Part shown: piece after piece, positions 28,064-37,537 of the stretch
How the letters are laid out: each line of letters opens with the position of its first letter
How positions within the stretch are numbered: the first letter of the stretch is position 1
DNA from: Streptococcus gwangjuense
GTDB lineage: Bacteria; Bacillota; Bacilli; Lactobacillales; Streptococcaceae
Direction: 5' to 3'
Length of the DNA: 64,000 nt
NCBI RefSeq assembly: GCF_003627155.1
Contig: NZ_CP032621.1
Span: 620,001-684,000, forward strand
Notes under the pieces: generated by a model
Seen by the model: the letters and a program-made list of their open reading frames with translations, nothing else
Told to the model about the DNA's origin: nothing
The model's database searches: none
Translations under genes and position numbers: made by a program

Positions 28064-28947
28064 TGAGAAACCAACTAGCTCTTAGTGGCGAAAAAATTAC
28101 TGAAAAAGTTTACCCACAACTATTTCACCACATTGGAATGATTCGTGGGGAATACTTGTTGAGGGAGCTTAACCAAAACATCCTGTTACCAAGTTGTCAG
28201 CAATTTGTAAAAGATTATCTAGATACTATTTGCTCCTTGTACTCAGATGAAGAGGTATGGTATCGTTTTTCTGAATTAACGAATACAGAAGCCAATTGTT
28301 TAGAGGGGACTAAAGAGTATTTTGATGAAAATCATCCCTTGTTTGGCTATAGAGGAACCAGGCGTTTACTGGCATGTTTGGATGAATTTCAGGCTGAAGC
28401 AAATGTTGTTACAGAAGTTTATCAAACCAATCCCAATTTGTCTCTCATTTTTCCTTTTGTAAATGATGCCGACCAATTAAAACAAGCTATTACAGTATTG
28501 CGTCAGTATGGTTTTACTGGGAAAGTCGGTACGATGATTGAATTACCATCAGCGTATTTTGACTTAGATAGGATTCTGAAAACGGGCATTTCAAAGATTG
28601 TAGTGGGAATGAATGATTTGACTTCTTTTATTTTTGCCACTGTTAGAAGCAGTCAATGGCATGATATGGAAAGTCCAATAATGTTAGATATGCTGAGACA
28701 GATGCAGGATAAAGCAAGGATGAAAAAGATTGACTTTGCTGTAGCAGGCTATCTGAATACTTCTTTCAGACAAAAAATGAATCAGATGGGTATCAAGTGC
28801 ATTATCCACTATAGTTCTATTCCAGAGATTTTTGATTTAGAGATTGACCATCCAGACCATCTCAAACACATAAAAGAAGAAAGTAAAAAATTACAAAGGA
28901 GCACCCATGACACCGCAAGAAATGTGGAATGCATACAAGAAAATTAA
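28060..28947 (+). CDS. stand-alone PEP-utiliser TIM-barrel domain protein
   Basis: A 295-residue protein corresponding to only the C-terminal barrel of PEP synthase, pyruvate phosphate dikinase and enzyme I. Landmarks: IGMIRGEYLL (25-34), FGYRGTRRLL (95-104, substrate Arg), LIFPFV (129-134), MIELPSA (159-165) and VGMNDLTSF (182-190). No phospho-His or ATP-binding domain is present, and the family's catalytic Cys block (CGE) near the C-terminus is not seen. It may bind PEP or pyruvate without full catalysis. The start may be either ATG at 28060 or 28063; GGAGGGTG spacing favours the second. The last 15 residues are read from sequence shared with the next gene. Confidence 0.7.
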   Translation: MMRNQLALSGEKITEKVYPQLFHHIGMIRGEYLLRELNQNILLPSCQQFVKDYLDTICSLYSDEEVWYRFSELTNTEANCLEGTKEYFDENHPLFGYRGTRRLLACLDEFQAEANVVTEVYQTNPNLSLIFPFVNDADQLKQAITVLRQYGFTGKVGTMIELPSAYFDLDRILKTGISKIVVGMNDLTSFIFATVRSSQWHDMESPIMLDMLRQMQDKARMKKIDFAVAGYLNTSFRQKMNQMGIKCIIHYSSIPEIFDLEIDHPDHLKHIKEESKKLQRSTHDTARNVECIQEN

Positions 28948-29347
28948 CCCCTCTATAGGAGATGAAATCGATGCTTGGGCTTTTGGAGTGGAAGCCGATC
29001 TCTTGGCAGATTTAGTCCTAAGAGGCGAAAAGACGGCAACGGCTTCGGCCTATGACCTCTACGAACTAGAAGGCGAACTTCTTCCGCAAGAAGGGACCTT
29101 TGACATCATTTTAGACAGTCAAAATCAGGCTGTCTGTATTGTCGAAATTACAAGGGTTTCTGTGCAATCTTTTAAGCAAGTTTCTGCGAAACATGCCTAT
29201 AAGGAAGGTGAGGGAGACAAATCTTTAGCTTATTGGCGTCAGGTTCATGAGGACTTTTTCACTGAGTGGCTGCGTGAGGCAGGAATGACTTTTACACCTG
29301 AAAGCAAGGTTGTTTTAGAAGAATTTCGCAAGGTCTACCCACTGTAG
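28907..29347 (+). CDS. ASCH-domain protein
   Basis: A 146-residue protein of the ASCH superfamily (a PUA-like fold that binds RNA or nucleosides). LRGEKTATASAYDLYE, VEITRVSVQSF, EGEGDKSLAYWRQVHEDFF and FTPESKVVLEEFRKVYP follow the family pattern. In related enzymes this fold acts as an amidohydrolase on N4-acylcytidine or in RNA modification; which applies is unknown. It overlaps the barrel gene by 41 bases and has its own AAAGGAG ribosome site inside that gene. Confidence 0.82.
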   Translation: MTPQEMWNAYKKINPSIGDEIDAWAFGVEADLLADLVLRGEKTATASAYDLYELEGELLPQEGTFDIILDSQNQAVCIVEITRVSVQSFKQVSAKHAYKEGEGDKSLAYWRQVHEDFFTEWLREAGMTFTPESKVVLEEFRKVYPL

Positions 29348-29408
29348 ACTGTTAGACGGAAGAAAGTTTTGGAAATCGCTGTCCAATCCTTTTTTCTTAA
29401 GCAAAACA

Positions 29409-29447
29409 TGATATAATAAGTTTGTTTGAAGAAGAGCTCTAGCTCTT
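29409..29447 (+). promoter_or_regulatory. pepN promoter with a palindrome at the transcript start
   Basis: TGATATAAT (29409-29417) is an extended -10. AAGAGCT-CT-AGCTCTT (29432-29447), a perfect 7+7 palindrome, lies just downstream, where a repressor or an mRNA hairpin could act. Confidence 0.6.
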
Positions 29448-29469
29448 AAACTTAGAATAGGAGAAAATT

Positions 29470-32016
29470 ATGCAAGCAGTTGAACATTTTATTCAGCAAT
29501 TTGTTCCTGAACATTATGATTTATTTTTAGACTTGAGTCGTGAGACCAAGACCTTTTCTGGGAAGGTGACCATCACTGGTCAAGCTAAAAGTGACCGTAT
29601 TTCCCTTCACCAAAAAGACTTGGAAATCGCTTCTGTAGAAGTTGCAGGTCAAGCTCGTCCATTCACAGTCGATAATGAAAACGAAGCTCTTCATATCGAA
29701 CTTGCAGATGCAGGTCAAGTTGAAGTGGTTATCGCTTTTTCAGGTAAAATCACAGACAACATGACAGGGATTTACCCATCTTACTACACAGTTGATGGAG
29801 TCAAGAAGGAAGTCTTGTCAACTCAATTCGAGAGCCACTTTGCGCGAGAAGCCTTCCCATGTGTGGATGAGCCAGAAGCCAAAGCAACTTTTGATCTCGC
29901 TCTTCGCTTTGACCAAGCAGAAGATGAGTTAGCCTTGTCTAACATGCCAGAAATCGAAGTGGAAAACCGTAAGGAAACAGGTATCTGGAAGTTTGAGACA
30001 ACACCTCGCATGTCTTCTTACTTGTTAGCCTTTGTAGCAGGTGATTTGCAAGGGGTAACAGCGAAAACTAAAAACGGTACCCTCGTAGGTGTCTACTCAA
30101 CCAAAGCCCACCCACTATCTAACCTTGATTTCTCACTAGATATTGCCGTTCGCTCAATCGAGTTTTATGAAGATTACTACGGAGTTAAGTACCCAATCCC
30201 TCAATCTCTTCATATCGCCCTCCCTGACTTCTCAGCTGGTGCTATGGAAAACTGGGGTCTTGTGACCTACCGTGAAGTTTACTTGGTTGTGGATGAGAAC
30301 TCTACCTTTGCCAGCCGTCAACAAGTTGCTCTTGTTGTGGCCCATGAATTGGCTCACCAATGGTTTGGTAACCTCGTAACGATGAAATGGTGGGATGACC
30401 TTTGGCTCAATGAAAGCTTCGCCAACATGATGGAATACGTCTGTGTGGATGCTATTGAACCAAGCTGGAATATCTTTGAAGATTTCCAAACAGGTGGTGT
30501 TCCGTCTGCCTTGAAACGTGATGCGACTGATGGTGTTCAGTCTGTTCACGTCGAAGTTAAACATCCAGATGAAATCAATACGCTCTTTGACGGAGCTATC
30601 GTCTATGCCAAAGGAAGTCGCCTCATGCACATGCTTCGTCGTTGGCTAGGTGATGCCGATTTTGCCAAAGGTTTGCATGCCTACTTTGAAAAACATCAAT
30701 ACAGCAATACAATTGGTCGTGACCTTTGGGATGCTCTTGGTCAAGCGTCTGGACGTGATGTCGCAGCCTTTATGGATTCTTGGTTGGAACAGCCTGGTTA
30801 CCCAGTTCTTACTGTCAAAGTTGAAAATGATGTCTTGAAGATTTCACAAAAACAATTCTTCATCGGTGAGCATGAAGACAAGAACCGTCTATGGGTTGTG
30901 CCACTGAATAGCAACTGGAAAGGCTTGCCTGATACACTTGAAACTGAAAGTATCGAAATCCCTGGCTACGCAGCTCTTCTTGCTGAAAATGAAGGAGCTC
31001 TTCGTCTCAACACTGAAAATACAGCCCACTACATTACAGACTATCAAGGAGTCTTGTTAGAAGCTGTTCTCGCTGACCTAGTTGAGCTTGATAACACAAG
31101 CAAACTGCAAATCGTTCAAGAACGTCGTCTGCTTGCAGAAGCAGGGCACATTTCTTATGCAGACTTGCTTCCAGTCCTTGATAAGCTTGCTAAGGAAGAA
31201 TCTTACCTTGTCGTTTCAGCTGTTTCTCAAGTAATTTCTGCCCTAGAGCGCTTTATCGATGAAGGTACAGAAGCTGAAAGAGCCTTCAAAGAATTGGTTG
31301 CTAAATTGGCTCGTCATAACTATGACCGTCTTGGTTTTGAAGCTAAAGATGGAGAATCAGATGAGGATGAATTGGTTCGTCAGTTGGCTGTTTCTATGAT
31401 GATTCGTTCAAATGATGCAGAAGCTAGCCAAGTAGCTAGCCAAATCTTCGAAGCTCACAAGGATCAGCTTGCAGGACTTCCAGCAGCTATTCGCTCACAA
31501 GTTCTGATCAATGAGATGAAACATCATGAGACTAAAGACTTGTTGGCACTTTATCTTGATACTTATACTCACGCAACAGATGCGGTCTTTAAACGTCAGT
31601 TGGCAGGAGCTCTTGCATACAGCACAGATGCGGACAATATCCAAACCTTGATTGCTTCTTGGAAGGACAAATTTGTGGTCAAACCGCAAGACTTGTCAGC
31701 TTGGTATTTCCAGTTCTTAAACCATCAAGCAACTCAGGAAACAGCTTGGTCTTGGGCGCGTGAAAACTGGGATTGGATTAAGGCAGCTCTTGGAGGAGAT
31801 ATGAGCTTTGATAGCTTTGTTATCCTTCCTGCCCATGTATTTAAGACTCAGCAACGCTTGGCAGAGTACAAGGAGTTCTTTGAACCACAACTTTCTGATC
31901 TTGCTCTTAGCCGTAACATCGGTATGGGAATCAAGGAAATTGCAGCGCGTGTTGACTTGATTAACCGTGAAAAAGCTGCGGTGGAAGCAGTTGTTCTTCA
32001 ATACGGAACTAAATAA
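29470..32016 (+). CDS. pepN: aminopeptidase N (M1 family)
   Basis: Zinc metallopeptidase that removes N-terminal residues from peptides in the cytosol, part of peptide use in lactic bacteria. The 848-residue product contains GAMENWGL (substrate amino-end recognition, about 257) and the zinc site HELAH at 292-296, with the third ligand Glu in NESFA about 19 residues later. The C-terminal half is the ERAP1-like helical domain. It has a GGAG ribosome site and its own promoter, and a terminator before ciaR. Confidence 0.96.
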   Translation: MQAVEHFIQQFVPEHYDLFLDLSRETKTFSGKVTITGQAKSDRISLHQKDLEIASVEVAGQARPFTVDNENEALHIELADAGQVEVVIAFSGKITDNMTGIYPSYYTVDGVKKEVLSTQFESHFAREAFPCVDEPEAKATFDLALRFDQAEDELALSNMPEIEVENRKETGIWKFETTPRMSSYLLAFVAGDLQGVTAKTKNGTLVGVYSTKAHPLSNLDFSLDIAVRSIEFYEDYYGVKYPIPQSLHIALPDFSAGAMENWGLVTYREVYLVVDENSTFASRQQVALVVAHELAHQWFGNLVTMKWWDDLWLNESFANMMEYVCVDAIEPSWNIFEDFQTGGVPSALKRDATDGVQSVHVEVKHPDEINTLFDGAIVYAKGSRLMHMLRRWLGDADFAKGLHAYFEKHQYSNTIGRDLWDALGQASGRDVAAFMDSWLEQPGYPVLTVKVENDVLKISQKQFFIGEHEDKNRLWVVPLNSNWKGLPDTLETESIEIPGYAALLAENEGALRLNTENTAHYITDYQGVLLEAVLADLVELDNTSKLQIVQERRLLAEAGHISYADLLPVLDKLAKEESYLVVSAVSQVISALERFIDEGTEAERAFKELVAKLARHNYDRLGFEAKDGESDEDELVRQLAVSMMIRSNDAEASQVASQIFEAHKDQLAGLPAAIRSQVLINEMKHHETKDLLALYLDTYTHATDAVFKRQLAGALAYSTDADNIQTLIASWKDKFVVKPQDLSAWYFQFLNHQATQETAWSWARENWDWIKAALGGDMSFDSFVILPAHVFKTQQRLAEYKEFFEPQLSDLALSRNIGMGIKEIAARVDLINREKAAVEAVVLQYGTK

Positions 32017-32035
32017 TTAAGACTAAATAAAAAGC

Positions 32036-32080
32036 AAACTCAGCTATCTCATGTAAAATGCAGAGAGTTGAGTTTTTTTT
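32036..32080 (+). terminator. terminator after pepN
   Basis: AAACTCA and TGAGTTT close a stem whose inner part (CTC/GAG) can also pair, followed by a T run. The T run leads directly into the ciaR promoter. Confidence 0.65.
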
Positions 32081-32099
32081 AAGGCAAATTTGGTATAAT
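32078..32099 (+). promoter_or_regulatory. ciaRH promoter with a partial CiaR repeat
   Basis: TGGTATAAT (32091-32099) is an extended -10. TTTAAG-GCAAA-TTTGGT (32078-32094) matches the first half of the CiaR direct repeat TTTAAG-N5-TTTAAG and three bases of the second, consistent with weak autoregulation. Confidence 0.5.
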
Positions 32100-32123
32100 G
32101 GTTTTAATAAGGAGGAGTTTCTC

Positions 32124-32798
32124 ATGATAAAAATCTTATTGGTTGAGGATGACCTAGGCCTGTCAAATTCAGTATTTGACTTTTTAGACGATTTTGCAGA
32201 TGTCATGCAGGTGTTTGATGGGGAAGAGGGTCTCTACGAAGCTGAGAGTGGTGTCTATGACTTGATTTTGCTCGATTTGATGCTGCCTGAAAAAAATGGC
32301 TTCCAAGTCTTGAAAGAATTGCGTGAAAAGGGAATTACGACACCAGTTCTGATTATGACTGCCAAGGAAAGTTTGGATGACAAGGGACATGGATTTGAAC
32401 TGGGAGCGGATGATTATCTGACTAAACCTTTCTATTTAGAAGAACTCAAAATGAGGATTCAAGCCCTTCTCAAACGTTCAGGCAAGTTTAATGAAAACAC
32501 CTTGACTTATGGAAATATTGTAGTTAATTTGTCAACCAATACCGTTAAGGTTGAAGATACTCCTGTCGAATTGTTGGGGAAAGAGTTCGATTTACTAGTT
32601 TATTTCCTTCAAAATCAAAATGTTATTTTGCCTAAGACTCAGATTTTTGATCGTCTATGGGGATTTGATAGTGATACAACGATTTCGGTTGTCGAAGTCT
32701 ATGTTTCAAAAGTCCGTAAGAAATTAAAAGGAACCACTTTTGCAGAGAATTTGCAAACCTTGCGCAGTGTTGGGTATATTTTAAAAGATGTTCAGTAA
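32124..32798 (+). CDS. ciaR: response regulator CiaR
   Basis: OmpR-type response regulator of the CiaRH system, which controls competence, beta-lactam tolerance and cell-wall stress in mitis-group streptococci. It has 224 residues from the ATG at 32124 (GGAGGAG). The receiver domain has acidic residues Glu8/Asp9/Asp10, phospho-acceptor Asp51 and Lys in LTKPF. The C-terminal winged helix contains [13 protein letters not shown] and [14 protein letters not shown] longer frame upstream overlaps the promoter and is not used. ciaH overlaps by 11 bases. Confidence 0.96.
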   Translation: MIKILLVEDDLGLSNSVFDFLDDFADVMQVFDGEEGLYEAESGVYDLILLDLMLPEKNGFQVLKELREKGITTPVLIMTAKESLDDKGHGFELGADDYLTKPFYLEELKMRIQALLKRSGKFNENTLTYGNIVVNLSTNTVKVEDTPVELLGKEFDLLVYFLQNQNVILPKTQIFDRLWGFDSDTTISVVEVYVSKVRKKLKGTTFAENLQTLRSVGYILKDVQ

Positions 32799-34122
32799 AC
32801 TAAAAAAAACATGGTATGCGGATGACTTTAGTTATTTTATCCGTAACTTTGGTGTCTTCACTCTGATTTTTTCTACCATGACTCTGATTATTTTGCAGGT
32901 CATGCATTCGAGTCTCTATACTTCGGTGGATGATAAGCTTCATGGACTGAGTGAAAATCCTCAGGCAGTTATTCAGCTGGCAGTAAATAGGGCAACAGAA
33001 GAGATTAAAGATTTGGAGAATGCTGCTACAGATTCTAGCAAGACTGAGGTGAAACCCAATGTCAGCTCCAATACGGAGGTTATTCTTTTTGATAAGAATT
33101 TTACCCAGCTCCTTTCTGGAAATCGATTTTTGGGCTTGGATAAGATTAAGTTAGAGAAGAAAGAACTAGGCCATATCTATCAGATTCAGGTTTTTAATAG
33201 TTATGGACAGGAAGAAATCTATCGCATGATTTTGATGGAAACGAATATTAGTTCGGTTTCAACCAATATCAAGTATGCAGCTGTCTTGATTAATACCAGT
33301 CAGTTGGAGCAGGCTAGTCAAAAGCACGAGAAATTGATTGTGGTCGTGATGGCAAGTTTCTGGATTTTGTCTTTACTTGCCAGTCTCTATCTAGCTAGGG
33401 TCAGTGTTCGTCCTCTGCTTGAGAGCATGCAGAAGCAGCAGTCCTTTGTGGAAAATGCCAGTCATGAGTTACGAACTCCACTCGCAGTTTTGCAAAATCG
33501 CTTAGAGACCCTTTTCCGTAAGCCAGAAGCTACCATTATGGATGTGAGCGAAAGCATTGCATCGAGTTTGGAAGAAGTCCGAAATATGCGGTTTTTGACG
33601 ACGAACTTGTTGAATTTAGCTCGTAGAGATGATGGGATTAAGCCGGAACTTGCAGAAGTTCCAACCAGTTTTTTCAATACGACTTTCACAAACTATGAAA
33701 TGATTGCTTCAGAAAATGACCGTGTCTTCCGTTTTGAAAATCGCATCCATCGAACAATTGTCACAGATCAACTTCTTTTGAAACAACTGATGACCATCCT
33801 ATTTGATAATGCTATCAAATATACTGAAGAGGATGGTGAAATTGATTTTGTGATTTCAGCGACCGATCGCAATCTGTATTTACTTGTTTCTGATAATGGA
33901 GTCGGTATTTCCGCAGAAGATAAGAAGAAAATATTTGACCGCTTTTATCGAGTGGACAAAGCTAGAACTCGTCAAAAAGGTGGTTTTGGTTTAGGTTTAT
34001 CCCTAGCCAAGCAAATTGTAGATGCCCTAAAAGGAAGCATTACTGTTAAAGATAATAAACCAAAAGGAACAATCTTTGAAGTGAAAATTGCCATCCACAC
34101 ACCATCTAAAAAGAAAAAATAA
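32788..34122 (+). CDS. ciaH: sensor histidine kinase CiaH
   Basis: Membrane kinase partner of CiaR. In 444 residues: one membrane segment near 20-40, an extracytoplasmic domain (about 40-180), a second membrane segment (about 184-203), the phospho-accepting His226 in [11 protein letters not shown], and an ATPase domain with N box (LFDNAIKYT), DNGVGI and GFGLGLSL. It starts within ciaR (11-base overlap), so the two are made together. Confidence 0.96.
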   Translation: MFSKLKKTWYADDFSYFIRNFGVFTLIFSTMTLIILQVMHSSLYTSVDDKLHGLSENPQAVIQLAVNRATEEIKDLENAATDSSKTEVKPNVSSNTEVILFDKNFTQLLSGNRFLGLDKIKLEKKELGHIYQIQVFNSYGQEEIYRMILMETNISSVSTNIKYAAVLINTSQLEQASQKHEKLIVVVMASFWILSLLASLYLARVSVRPLLESMQKQQSFVENASHELRTPLAVLQNRLETLFRKPEATIMDVSESIASSLEEVRNMRFLTTNLLNLARRDDGIKPELAEVPTSFFNTTFTNYEMIASENDRVFRFENRIHRTIVTDQLLLKQLMTILFDNAIKYTEEDGEIDFVISATDRNLYLLVSDNGVGISAEDKKKIFDRFYRVDKARTRQKGGFGLGLSLAKQIVDALKGSITVKDNKPKGTIFEVKIAIHTPSKKKK

Positions 34123-34151
34123 AAATATCGCTCCAGATGGGGCGATATTTT
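34122..34151. terminator. bidirectional terminator between ciaH and the DUF3270 gene
   Basis: AAAATATCGC and GCGATATTTT are exactly complementary, with a short GC-rich extension inside; A and T runs serve both strands. Confidence 0.8.
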
Positions 34152-34155
34152 GGAT

Positions 34156-34443
34156 TTATCTTCTACGTTTTCGTTTGATAATAGACCGTTGAACTTTTAA
34201 AACAAGTAAGCTGGATCCGATTGCTGCGACAAAGGCAAGAGCAGGTGATAATTTTAATGCTAAAAAGATAAAACTAAAGATAGCAATACAGATACAAAAA
34301 ACAGCGATATTAACAAAAAATAGGATTTCCTTGAGATTGGTATCAGATTGCGCTTCAGGTGTATAATCTTGATAGCGAGGAACCTGCTGGCTTAATTCTT
34401 CTTGATTGTCTACCTCATAGGATTGTAATTTTCTTACGGGCAT
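34156..34443 (-). CDS. DUF3270 small membrane protein
   Basis: A 95-residue protein with a hydrophilic N-terminal half (to about residue 38), two adjacent hydrophobic segments (about 40-63 and 68-85) and a basic tail ending KRKRRR. It matches the DUF3270 family that accompanies ciaRH in streptococci on the opposite strand. No function is known. A GGAGAG ribosome site precedes the ATG. Confidence 0.75.
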   Translation of the reverse strand: MPVRKLQSYEVDNQEELSQQVPRYQDYTPEAQSDTNLKEILFFVNIAVFCICIAIFSFIFLALKLSPALAFVAAIGSSLLVLKVQRSIIKRKRRR

Positions 34444-34469
34444 TATTCTCTCCTTAACAGTACATACCT

Positions 34470-34478
34470 ATTTTATCA
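34470..34478 (-). promoter_or_regulatory. extended -10 promoter of the DUF3270 gene
   Basis: On the minus strand TGATAAAAT, 27 bases before the start codon. Confidence 0.5.
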
Positions 34479-34566
34479 TTTTTTCAGCAGAGAATTATTA
34501 CAGAAAGGTTACAATAAGAATAAAGTCCCTTTTCATTTTTAAAGAATGGCTGATTTTCCAGAAATG

Positions 34567-34575
34567 TGGTATAAT
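34567..34575 (+). promoter_or_regulatory. extended -10 promoter of the U32 gene, placing the start codon at the transcript start
   Basis: TGGTATAAT ends 7 bases before the ATG at 34583. Transcription would begin at or next to the start codon, and no Shine-Dalgarno sequence lies between them. Confidence 0.6.
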
Positions 34576-34582
34576 TTTTCTT

Positions 34583-35512
34583 ATGGAAAAGATTATCATT
34601 ACAGCAACTGCTGAAAGTATTGAACAAGTTAAACAACTTCTCGAAGCTGGCGTAGACCGTATCTATGTCGGTGAGAAAGATTTTGGCCTTCGCCTGCCAA
34701 CGACCTTTAGTTATGACCAATTGCGTGAAATCGCTAATCTGGTTCATGATACTGGTAAGGAATTGATCGTTGCGGTTAACGCCCTCATGCACCAAGATAT
34801 GATGGATCGTATCAAGCCTTTCTTAGACTTTTTGGAAGAAATCAAGACAGACTACATTACGATTGGGGATGCAGGTGTCTTTTACGTAGTCAACCGCGAT
34901 GGTTATTCCTTTAAGACCATCTACGATGCTTCAACCATGGTAACTAGCAGTCGCCAGATTAACTTCTGGGGACAAAAGGCTGGCGCATCTGAGGCTGTTT
35001 TGGCGCGTGAAATTCCATCTGCTGAACTCTTCAAAATGCCAGAGATTTTGGAAATTCCTGCTGAAGTTTTGGTTTACGGAGCTAGTGTTATTCACCATTC
35101 TAAGCGTCCGCTCTTGCAAAACTACTATAACTTCACGCATATCGATGATGAAAAGACTCGCAAGCGTGACCTTTTCTTGGCAGAGCCAAGTGACCCTGAG
35201 AGCCATTATTCCATTTTTGAAGACAATCATGGTACTCATATCTTTGCCAATAACGACCTTGATTTGATGACAAAATTGACAGAATTGGTAGAGCATGGCT
35301 TTACTCACTGGAAACTAGAAGGGCTCTACACTCCTGGTCAGAACTTTGTTGAAATTGCAAAACTCTTTATCCAAGCGCGTAGCTTGATTCAAGAGGGCAA
35401 TTTTAGCCATGACCAAGCCTTCTTGCTGGATGAAGAATTGCGTAAACTTCACCCTAAAAACCGTTTCCTTGATACAGGATTTTATGACTACGATCCTGAC
35501 ATGGTTAAATAG
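34583..35512 (+). CDS. U32-family protein, tRNA hydroxylation (TrhP1-like)
   Basis: A 309-residue protein of peptidase family U32. The N-terminus with EAGVDRIYVGEKDFGLRLP and the middle with TIGDAGVF, SAELFKMPEILEI and LEGLYTP fit the shorter of the two U32 proteins that, in Bacillus, are linked to prephenate-dependent hydroxylation of uridine 34 in tRNA. The usual second, longer member is not adjacent here. The gene appears leaderless. The biochemical role is inferred from the family. Confidence 0.78.
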   Translation: MEKIIITATAESIEQVKQLLEAGVDRIYVGEKDFGLRLPTTFSYDQLREIANLVHDTGKELIVAVNALMHQDMMDRIKPFLDFLEEIKTDYITIGDAGVFYVVNRDGYSFKTIYDASTMVTSSRQINFWGQKAGASEAVLAREIPSAELFKMPEILEIPAEVLVYGASVIHHSKRPLLQNYYNFTHIDDEKTRKRDLFLAEPSDPESHYSIFEDNHGTHIFANNDLDLMTKLTELVEHGFTHWKLEGLYTPGQNFVEIAKLFIQARSLIQEGNFSHDQAFLLDEELRKLHPKNRFLDTGFYDYDPDMVK

Positions 35513-35518
35513 GACATC

Positions 35519-35548
35519 AAAACCCGAAATAAAAATGTTCGGGTTTTT
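35519..35548 (+). terminator. terminator after the U32 gene
   Basis: AAAACCCGAA and TTCGGGTTTT with a 9-base loop, then T. Confidence 0.85.
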
Positions 35549-35579
35549 CCAGAGTATCCATGAAATAAAAAGGGATACA

Positions 35580-35588
35580 TGTTATAAT
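35580..35588 (+). promoter_or_regulatory. extended -10 promoter of the rpiA-deoB operon
   Basis: TGTTATAAT, 30 bases before the rpiA start. Confidence 0.7.
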
Positions 35589-35617
35589 AAAAGTAGCTCT
35601 TTAATGGAGGTGTTTGA

Positions 35618-36301
35618 GTGGAAAATCTGAAGAAAATGGCAGGCATCAAGGCTGCTGAGTTTGTCAAGGATGGGATGGTTGTTGGACTGGGAACGGGCTC
35701 TACTGCCTACTATTTCGTAGAAGAAATAGGTCGTCGTATCAAGGAAGAAGGGTTGCAGATTACAGCTGTAACAACTTCTAGTGTGACTAGTAAACAGGCT
35801 GAAGGGCTTAAGATCCCTCTCAAGTCTATTGACCAAGTTGACTTTGTTGATGTGACGGTTGATGGCGCGGATGAAGTGGATAGTCAGTTTAACGGAATCA
35901 AAGGCGGTGGGGGCGCCCTTCTCATGGAGAAGGTTGTGGCAACGCCTTCAAAAGAATACATTTGGGTGGTGGATGAAAGCAAGCTGGTAGATAAACTAGG
36001 TGCTTTTAAATTGCCAGTAGAAGTGGTTCAGTATGGCGCAGAGCAAGTTTTTCGTCGTTTTGAGCGAGCTGGCTATAAACCAAGTTTCCGTGAAAAAGAC
36101 GGCCAACGTTTTGTGACTGATATGCAGAATTTTATCATTGACCTTGCCTTGGATGTCATTGAAGATCCAATTGCCTTTGGGCAAGAATTGGACCATGTCG
36201 TTGGTGTTGTAGAACACGGCTTATTTAACCAAATGGTAGATAAGGTCATCGTTGCTGGACAAGATGGAGTTCAGATTTTAACTTCAACAAAAGCAAAATA
36301 A
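35618..36301 (+). CDS. rpiA: ribose-5-phosphate isomerase A
   Basis: Interconverts ribose 5-phosphate and ribulose 5-phosphate. The 227 residues include [23 protein letters not shown] and [13 protein letters not shown], the family's active-site blocks. The start is GTG with GGAGGTG 5 bases before it. deoB follows after 23 bases; phosphopentomutase makes ribose 5-phosphate, the substrate here, so the operon feeds nucleoside sugars into the pentose pathway. Confidence 0.96.
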   Translation: MENLKKMAGIKAAEFVKDGMVVGLGTGSTAYYFVEEIGRRIKEEGLQITAVTTSSVTSKQAEGLKIPLKSIDQVDFVDVTVDGADEVDSQFNGIKGGGGALLMEKVVATPSKEYIWVVDESKLVDKLGAFKLPVEVVQYGAEQVFRRFERAGYKPSFREKDGQRFVTDMQNFIIDLALDVIEDPIAFGQELDHVVGVVEHGLFNQMVDKVIVAGQDGVQILTSTKAK

Positions 36302-36324
36302 TCAAAATAATAAGGAGATACACT

Positions 36325-37536
36325 ATGTCAAAATTTAATCGTATTCACTTGGTAGTACTAGATTCTGTGGGAATTGGTGCTGCACCAGATGCTAATAACT
36401 TTGTCAATGCAGGGGTTCCAGATGGGGCTTCTGACACATTGGGACACATTTCAAAAACAGTTGGTTTGAATGTGCCAAATATGGCTAAAATCGGTCTAGG
36501 AAATATTCCTCGTGCAACTCCTCTTAAGACTGTACCGGCAGAAAGCAATCCAACTGGATATGCAACAAAATTAGAAGAAGTATCTCTTGGTAAGGATACT
36601 ATGACTGGACACTGGGAAATCATGGGACTCAACATTACTGAGCCTTTCGATACTTTCTGGAACGGATTCCCAGAAGAAATCTTGACAAAAATCGAAGAAT
36701 TCTCAGGACGCAAGGTTATTCGTGAAGCTAACAAACCTTACTCAGGTACAGCTGTTATCGATGACTTTGGACCACGTCAGATGGAAACTGGGGAGTTGAT
36801 TATCTATACTTCGGCTGACCCTGTTTTGCAAATTGCTGCCCACGAAGATATTATTCCTTTGGATGAATTGTATCGTATCTGTGAATACGCTCGTTCGATT
36901 ACCCTTGAGCGCCCAGCCCTTCTAGGTCGTATTATTGCTCGCCCTTATGTAGGTGAACCAGGTAACTTCACTCGTACAGCAAACCGTCGTGATTTGGCAG
37001 TTTCACCATTTGCTCCAACTGTTTTGGATAAATTAAACGAAGCTGGTATTGATACTTACGCTGTTGGTAAAATCAATGATATCTTTAACGGTGCTGGTAT
37101 CAACCATGACATGGGCCACAACAAGTCAAACAGCCATGGAATTGATACACTATTGAAGACCATGGGCCTTGCTGAGTTTGAAAAAGGATTCTCCTTCACA
37201 AACTTAGTTGACTTTGATGCCCTTTATGGACACCGTCGCAATGCTCATGGCTACCGTGATTGCTTGCATGAGTTTGATGAACGCTTGCCCGAAATTATCG
37301 CAGCCATGAGAGAGAATGATCTTCTTTTGATTACTGCGGACCATGGAAATGACCCAACCTATGCAGGAACAGACCACACACGTGAATATATTCCATTATT
37401 GGCCTATAGCCCTGCCTTTAAAGGAAATGGTGTCATTCCAGTAGGACATTTTGCAGATATCTCAGCGACTATTGCCGATAACTTTGGTGTTGAAACTGCC
37501 ATGATTGGGGAAAGTTTCTTAGGTAAATTGGTATAA
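36325..37536 (+). CDS. deoB: phosphopentomutase
   Basis: Moves phosphate between C1 and C5 of ribose or deoxyribose, linking nucleoside phosphorylases to sugar metabolism. The 403-residue product is an alkaline-phosphatase-superfamily enzyme: [14 protein letters not shown] (metal Asp), [11 protein letters not shown] (catalytic Thr) and [19 protein letters not shown] (metal ligands). An AAGGAG ribosome site is present. It is followed after one base by the DUF1697 gene and then punA. Confidence 0.96.
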   Translation: MSKFNRIHLVVLDSVGIGAAPDANNFVNAGVPDGASDTLGHISKTVGLNVPNMAKIGLGNIPRATPLKTVPAESNPTGYATKLEEVSLGKDTMTGHWEIMGLNITEPFDTFWNGFPEEILTKIEEFSGRKVIREANKPYSGTAVIDDFGPRQMETGELIIYTSADPVLQIAAHEDIIPLDELYRICEYARSITLERPALLGRIIARPYVGEPGNFTRTANRRDLAVSPFAPTVLDKLNEAGIDTYAVGKINDIFNGAGINHDMGHNKSNSHGIDTLLKTMGLAEFEKGFSFTNLVDFDALYGHRRNAHGYRDCLHEFDERLPEIIAAMRENDLLLITADHGNDPTYAGTDHTREYIPLLAYSPAFKGNGVIPVGHFADISATIADNFGVETAMIGESFLGKLV

Positions 37537-37537
37537 G

